NCBI RefSeq assembly: GCF_024752305.1
Contig: NZ_JANTHX010000005.1
Span: 399,050-463,049, forward strand
Source of the DNA: Protaetiibacter mangrovi
GTDB lineage: Bacteria > Actinomycetota > Actinomycetes > Actinomycetales > Microbacteriaceae
Direction of reading: 5' to 3'
DNA length: 64,000 nt
Shown here: in pieces, positions 60,213 through 64,000 of the stretch
Layout: every line of letters begins with the position of its first letter
Numbering within the stretch: position 1 is the first letter of the stretch
Position numbers and translations under genes: made by a program
The notes under the pieces: model-generated
What the model saw: the letters and a program-made list of their open reading frames with translations, nothing else
What the model was told of the DNA's origin: nothing
Databases searched by the model: none

Positions 60213-61172
60213 GTGTCGATCGCGCGCCGATGGGTGTTCCCCATCATCTGGATGGTCATCTTCGCGGTCATCGGTGCCGCCCTCGTCAAGATCGCGTTCT
60301 TCCCGGACGCGTCCGCGCAGGGATCGGACGGGCTCGAGCCCACCGGTCAGGTGCTCGACCCGCAGGTTCCGGTGACGGTCGGCACCATTCGCAACGACGT
60401 GGTGCTCGACGGCACGGTCGCGGCCGACGCGCCGACGCCGGCGCGCGCCGCGATCTCCGGCGAGGTGCGGAAGGTGTCGGCCGCCGTCGGGCAGCACGTC
60501 GACGCCGGGGCGGAGCTGGCGCAGATCCGCGGCGTGAACGACGACGGCACGAACCGCTGGTCGATCCTGACCGCGCCCATCGCCGGCACGCTCACGAGCT
60601 TCGACCTGCTCGTCGGGCAGCAGGTCGGGCTCGGCGACTCTCTCGCCCAGGTCTCACCCGGCACCTTCGGCGTCACCGCGACGCTCGCCCCCGAGCAGCA
60701 GTACCGCCTGCTCCAGCAGCCCACCGAGGCCGAGGTCGCGATCACGGGCGGTCCCGCCCCGTTCACCTGCACGGGCCTCACCATCACCGCGGCGACCACC
60801 GGCGGCACCGGATCCGACGGAGGCGGCCAGGGCTCGTCGGGTCCCGTCGTGCGATGCGCGGTCCCGGCCGAGGTGCAGGTCTTCACGGGGCTCACGGCGA
60901 AGGTCACGATCGCCGGCGGCATCGCCGAGAACGTGCTCACCTTGCCGCTCACCGCCGTCGAGGGGGCCGCGGGCACCGGGACCGTGTACCTCGTCGGGCC
61001 GGACGGGGAGCCGGTCGCGACGCCCGTCACGCTGGGGATGAACGACGGGGCGAGCGTGGAGATCACCGGCGGTCTCGCGGAGGGCGACCTCGTGCTGCAG
61101 TTCGTGCCCGGCGCTCCCGCCGACGACGGTTCGGGTGCCGTCGACGGCGGCTTCGTGGTCAAGGGCGGCTGA
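60213..61172 (+). CDS. HlyD/MacA-like periplasmic adaptor (membrane-fusion) protein
   Basis: A protein of 319 residues. One N-terminal membrane helix (WVFPIIWMVIFAVIGAALV), then a lipoyl-like half (GEVRKVSAAVGQHVDAGAELAQIRG) and a second half (APIAGTLTSFDLLVGQQVGLGDSLAQV) without a long coiled-coil hairpin, and a beta-barrel with GLTAKVTIAGG. It probably assists the following ATPase and permease. AGGAGG lies before the GTG at 60213; the frame is open further upstream, but without such a site. Confidence 0.82.
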   Translation: MSIARRWVFPIIWMVIFAVIGAALVKIAFFPDASAQGSDGLEPTGQVLDPQVPVTVGTIRNDVVLDGTVAADAPTPARAAISGEVRKVSAAVGQHVDAGAELAQIRGVNDDGTNRWSILTAPIAGTLTSFDLLVGQQVGLGDSLAQVSPGTFGVTATLAPEQQYRLLQQPTEAEVAITGGPAPFTCTGLTITAATTGGTGSDGGGQGSSGPVVRCAVPAEVQVFTGLTAKVTIAGGIAENVLTLPLTAVEGAAGTGTVYLVGPDGEPVATPVTLGMNDGASVEITGGLAEGDLVLQFVPGAPADDGSGAVDGGFVVKGG

Positions 61173-61176
61173 GCGG

Positions 61177-61884
61177 ATGGCGCTCCTGCGTCTCGACGGC
61201 GTCGCGCGCAGCGTGCAGCTGCCCGACCTGACGACCCTCGAGATCCTCCGCTCGATCGACCTCGAGGTGGAGGTCGGCGATCATCTCTCGATCGTCGGCC
61301 GCTCCGGATCGGGGAAGTCGACCCTCCTGAACCTGCTGGGCCTGCTCGACGCCCCGACGGCGGGCCGGCTGTTCTTCGACGACGTGCCCCTGGAGCGCCT
61401 GCGCGGCGCGGCCCGCGACCGCCGCCGCGGCCGGGACATCGGGTTCATCTTCCAGCAGTTCAACCTGCTCCCCGGGCGCACCGCCCTCGAGAACGTCGCC
61501 ACGCCGCTGCTCTACGCCCACGACCGCGGTTTCTGGCGACGCGAGCGCCTCGCGGCCGAGATGCTCGAGCGCGTCGGCCTCGGCGACCGGCTGCACTCGT
61601 TCCCGACCCAGCTCTCGGGCGGCGAGCAGCAGCGCGTCGCGATCGCCCGCGCGCTCGTGCGGGGCCCGCGCCTCATCCTCGCCGACGAGCCGACCGGCGC
61701 GCTCGACGTCGAGACGGGGGCCCGGGTCATGGCGCTGCTCGACGACATCGCCGAGCAGTCGGGGGCGGCGCTCATCACCATCACGCACGATCCGAACGTC
61801 GCCTCGCTCGCCCGCAGGCACTACCGCCTCGACCAGGGCGTGCTCACCGCCGTCGCCACGGCGTCCACGGGGGTGACCGCGTGA
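61177..61884 (+). CDS. ABC transporter ATP-binding protein (MacB/LolD type)
   Basis: A protein of 235 residues. Walker A is GRSGSGKST, the Q-loop [10 protein letters not shown], the signature [15 protein letters not shown], Walker [15 protein letters not shown] and the switch His ITITHDP. It starts four bases after the adaptor stop and overlaps the permease gene by four bases, so the three genes form a tripartite exporter operon. Confidence 0.95.
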   Translation: MALLRLDGVARSVQLPDLTTLEILRSIDLEVEVGDHLSIVGRSGSGKSTLLNLLGLLDAPTAGRLFFDDVPLERLRGAARDRRRGRDIGFIFQQFNLLPGRTALENVATPLLYAHDRGFWRRERLAAEMLERVGLGDRLHSFPTQLSGGEQQRVAIARALVRGPRLILADEPTGALDVETGARVMALLDDIAEQSGAALITITHDPNVASLARRHYRLDQGVLTAVATASTGVTA

Positions 61885-63107
61885 GACTGGTCACCGGATT
61901 CGTCGGCGCCGTCGTCGAGGCATGGACGGAGTTGCGCATCCATCGCACCCGCGTGCTGCTGAGCCTTGTCGGAGTCGGCATCGCGATCGCCGCGCTGACG
62001 CTCGTCGCGGCTCTCGGCGGCATGGTGCAGCAGTCGCAGACCGAGACCTTCGAGCGGCAGAGCGGACGCCCCGCACTGCTCTCGATCAACGCGTACAACC
62101 CGACGACGGGTGATGCACCGGATGCCGCGACCATGCGGCAGGCGTTCGCGGCGGCGATGGAGCGTTACGGCATCGACTACTCGAGCCGCGTCTCCTACGG
62201 GCAGTGGCGCATCCAGCTGCCCGACGGGGTGACGGATGCGAGCGTCACCGCCGTCGACGCCGACTACGGCACGATGCACCGGGTGCAGCTCGCCCAGGGG
62301 CGCTGGTTCACGGACCGCGACGAGTTGCGGCTCGCCCCGGCCGTCATCGTCAACGAGTACCTCTGGAACCGCATCGGCGCTCCGGCGCTCGCCTCGCATC
62401 CCACCCTCGAGCTGCCGGGCGACCCGGGCACGACCGCGGTGATCGTCGGCGTCACGCCCTCGCCGGTCTACGACGAGTGGCCCTCGCTCTATGTACTGGA
62501 GACGGCCTACGAGGCTCGCCAGGCACCGGGGGACCAGCAGCTGTACGGTCCGCCGAACTACGAGGCCTGGGTGCCGCCGGAGCTCGCCGACCAGCTCACC
62601 GGACTCGTGCAGGCCGACATCGGCGGCTCGCTCGGAGAGGGATGGGAGGCGAGCGTCAGCCGTCAGGACTACCTGGCGTGGGGCGGCGACTACGACCCGC
62701 TGCTGCCGCTGAAGCTCATGGTGGGCGGCGTCGCCGGGCTCATCCTGCTGCTCGGCGCGCTGGGGCTGCTCACCATCTCGCTCGTGACCGTGCGGTACCG
62801 CATCCGCGAGATCGGCATCCGTCGCAGCTTCGGCGCCACAGGCGGCCGCGTGTTCTTCGCGGTGATGATGGAGTCGGTCGTGGCGACGTTCGTGGCCGGC
62901 GGCGTCGGCGTGCTCGCGGCCGTGCTGCTCAGCCGACTCGACGTCGTGCGCGAGTACCTGCTGCAGGGGGCGCAGGACACGCCGCCCTTCCCGTGGGAGG
63001 CGGTCGCGATCGGCCTCGGGTCGGCGACGGTCGTCGGCGCGCTCGCGGGGCTGCTGCCCGCGCTCGTCGCGGTCCGCGTCAAGGTGATCGACGCGATCCG
63101 GCTCTAG
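61881..63107 (+). CDS. MacB-like ABC transporter permease
   Basis: A protein of 408 residues: membrane helix, then a large MacB periplasmic core domain (about 45-265), then three helices of the FtsX domain with VRYRIREIGIRRSFGATGGRVFFAVMMESVVAT. This is the topology of four-helix MacB permeases, which act with an adaptor protein as seen here. The exported substrate is unknown. GTG start at 61881 overlaps the ATPase stop. Confidence 0.93.
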   Translation: MRLVTGFVGAVVEAWTELRIHRTRVLLSLVGVGIAIAALTLVAALGGMVQQSQTETFERQSGRPALLSINAYNPTTGDAPDAATMRQAFAAAMERYGIDYSSRVSYGQWRIQLPDGVTDASVTAVDADYGTMHRVQLAQGRWFTDRDELRLAPAVIVNEYLWNRIGAPALASHPTLELPGDPGTTAVIVGVTPSPVYDEWPSLYVLETAYEARQAPGDQQLYGPPNYEAWVPPELADQLTGLVQADIGGSLGEGWEASVSRQDYLAWGGDYDPLLPLKLMVGGVAGLILLLGALGLLTISLVTVRYRIREIGIRRSFGATGGRVFFAVMMESVVATFVAGGVGVLAAVLLSRLDVVREYLLQGAQDTPPFPWEAVAIGLGSATVVGALAGLLPALVAVRVKVIDAIRL

Positions 63108-63128
63108 CGTTCGTCGGGTGTCGCTCCC

Positions 63129-63146
63129 CGGGGGCGTCGGCCCCCG
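63129..63146 (+). terminator. Hairpin after the MacB-like permease
   Basis: CGGGGGC-GTCG-GCCCCCG, a perfect 7-bp stem 21 nt after the stop; no U-tract. Confidence 0.35.
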
Positions 63147-63150
63147 CGGA

Positions 63151-63156
63151 TACCGT
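63151..63156 (+). promoter_or_regulatory. -10 element of ftsK (leaderless)
   Basis: TACCGT, six bases, ATG at 63163; same hexamer as at 53927. Confidence 0.5.
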
Positions 63157-63162
63157 GAACGC

Positions 63163-64000
63163 ATGGCCACGAGCACCCGGTCGTCGACGTCGCGCGCCCG
63201 CACGAGCAGCACCTCGCGCGGGTCGTCCTCGCGCTCCTCGTCCCGCGGCCCGCAGGGCACCAAGAAGCTCCCCGTCGCGCAGGAGAAGCCGGGGCTGCTC
63301 GGCGCGGCCTGGATGGGCATGGCCCATGTCGTGGGCGGCGCCGCGCGCCTGTTCGGCAAGGAGGGGCTCGAGAAGCACGAGCGGCGCGACGGGGTGCCCT
63401 TCCTGTTCTTCCTGCTGGCGATCGCGACCGCGGTCGTGGAGTGGTTCGCGCCCGCGAGCGACGTCGCGCTCGCCCTCGACAACTACGGATTCGGAGGGCT
63501 GCTCGGCCGCGTCGCCTTCGCGCTGCCGGTGATCCTGCTCGTGCTCGCCGTCTGGCTGTTCCGGCATCCCTCGAGCGTGAACGACAACGGTCGCCTCGGC
63601 GTCGGCCTGGTGCTGCTGCTGACGAGCCTGTCCGCCCTCTGCCAGGTGTTCGGCGGCCTGCCGAGCCCGTCCGACGGCGCGGGCGCGCTGGCGGCCGGCG
63701 GGGGGGTCGTCGGCTGGGTCGTGACCTGGCCGCTCGTGACGATCGGTGCGCCCTGGCTGGCCGCACTGCTCGCGTTCGGCGTGCTCGCCCTGTCGCTGTT
63801 CATCCTCACCAAGACACCGCCGAACCGGGTCGGCCACCGGCTGCGCGAGCTGTACTCCTATCTGTTCGGCGCCGAGCTGCCCGAGCCGGCCGAGCGGCCC
63901 GCCAAGGCGCGCAAGGGAGAGGGCGACACCCAGACGGTCGCCTTCGGCACCCTGTCCGATCTCGGGCTCGAGCCCGACAACCCCGAGTCGATGCCGTGGT
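63163..64000 (+). CDS. ftsK: DNA translocase FtsK, N-terminal part (runs off the window)
   Basis: The first 279 residues are present. A Ser/Arg-rich, disordered N-terminus (1-40) is followed by the four-helix FtsK membrane domain (about 80-225) with FLLAIATAVVEWF, LGVGLVLLLTSLSALCQVFGG and GGVVGWVVTWPL. The linker then begins with LSDLGLEPDNPESM. The motor domain lies outside. dapA-rnj-ftsK order supports the call. FtsK pumps DNA at the septum. Confidence 0.9.
   Translation, partial: MATSTRSSTSRARTSSTSRGSSSRSSSRGPQGTKKLPVAQEKPGLLGAAWMGMAHVVGGAARLFGKEGLEKHERRDGVPFLFFLLAIATAVVEWFAPASDVALALDNYGFGGLLGRVAFALPVILLVLAVWLFRHPSSVNDNGRLGVGLVLLLTSLSALCQVFGGLPSPSDGAGALAAGGGVVGWVVTWPLVTIGAPWLAALLAFGVLALSLFILTKTPPNRVGHRLRELYSYLFGAELPEPAERPAKARKGEGDTQTVAFGTLSDLGLEPDNPESMPW

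Overview
The window is a GC-rich, gene-dense chromosomal segment of an actinobacterium, most likely a member of the Microbacteriaceae. The grounds are the conserved run hrcA-dnaJ-rsmE-HIT-phoH-ybeY-CNNM-era, leuA with a Leu-codon leader, recO-uppS and dapB-thyX-dapA-RNase J-ftsK. The sequence is also dense in GGATGC/GCATCC, and many genes have a -10 hexamer placed 6 or 7 nt before the start codon, which implies leaderless mRNAs. I see no rRNA or tRNA gene, no CRISPR array and no transposase.

Layout. 1-1605: a PadR-controlled membrane/ABC-transport operon. 1635-11623: hemW, two DUF4870 membrane proteins, then the CIRCE-controlled hrcA-dnaJ and the RNA/ribosome maturation run ending in era. 11625-12694: a solitary winged-helix plus nuclease gene bracketed by inverted repeats. 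12733-16920: a two-component system and an ABC lipid/antimicrobial-type exporter. 16928-19922: a lipoprotein and leuA with its attenuator. 20054-22755: an ECF41-type sigma factor operon read leftwards. 22785-28775: recO, uppS, membrane proteins, a PrsW-like protease and a MarP-like serine protease. 28793-43789: rpsO and pnp, separated by about 12 kb holding a potassium channel, thioredoxin, a flavin monooxygenase/reductase pair, a GH15 glucosidase divergent from zwf, a DedA-DUF5302 read-through gene, a glycosyltransferase-SGNH hydrolase fusion and a tandem trio of exported proteins, one frameshifted. 43795-53932: PEBP protein, aldo/keto reductase, two TetR genes, M16 peptidase, MFS exporter, dapB, OsmC and a DUF4395/thioredoxin pair. 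54052-64000: thyX, a second solitary winged-helix/nuclease gene between two 125-bp repeat units, an AI-2E-family permease, dapA, RNase J, a MacAB-like exporter and the start of ftsK.

The most unusual content is two unrelated-in-sequence but similarly built loci (11625-12694 and 54870-56113). Each has one AbiEi-like/DUF559-like nuclease gene without a toxin partner, bounded on both sides by its own family of short palindromic half-sites. Two further gene-less palindromes (19990-20045 and 26460-26510) have comparable architecture. I propose, as inference, that these are palindrome-associated nuclease elements, analogous in layout to REP sequences and their RAYT genes.

Other points of note are an ECF41 target-promoter match, two cases where an ORF runs in frame through the start of a second complete domain that has its own start signals, back-to-back -10 elements between a GNAT gene and dapB, and a 34-bp near-perfect palindrome upstream of a TetR gene. 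All calls come from reading the sequence; no database search was run.
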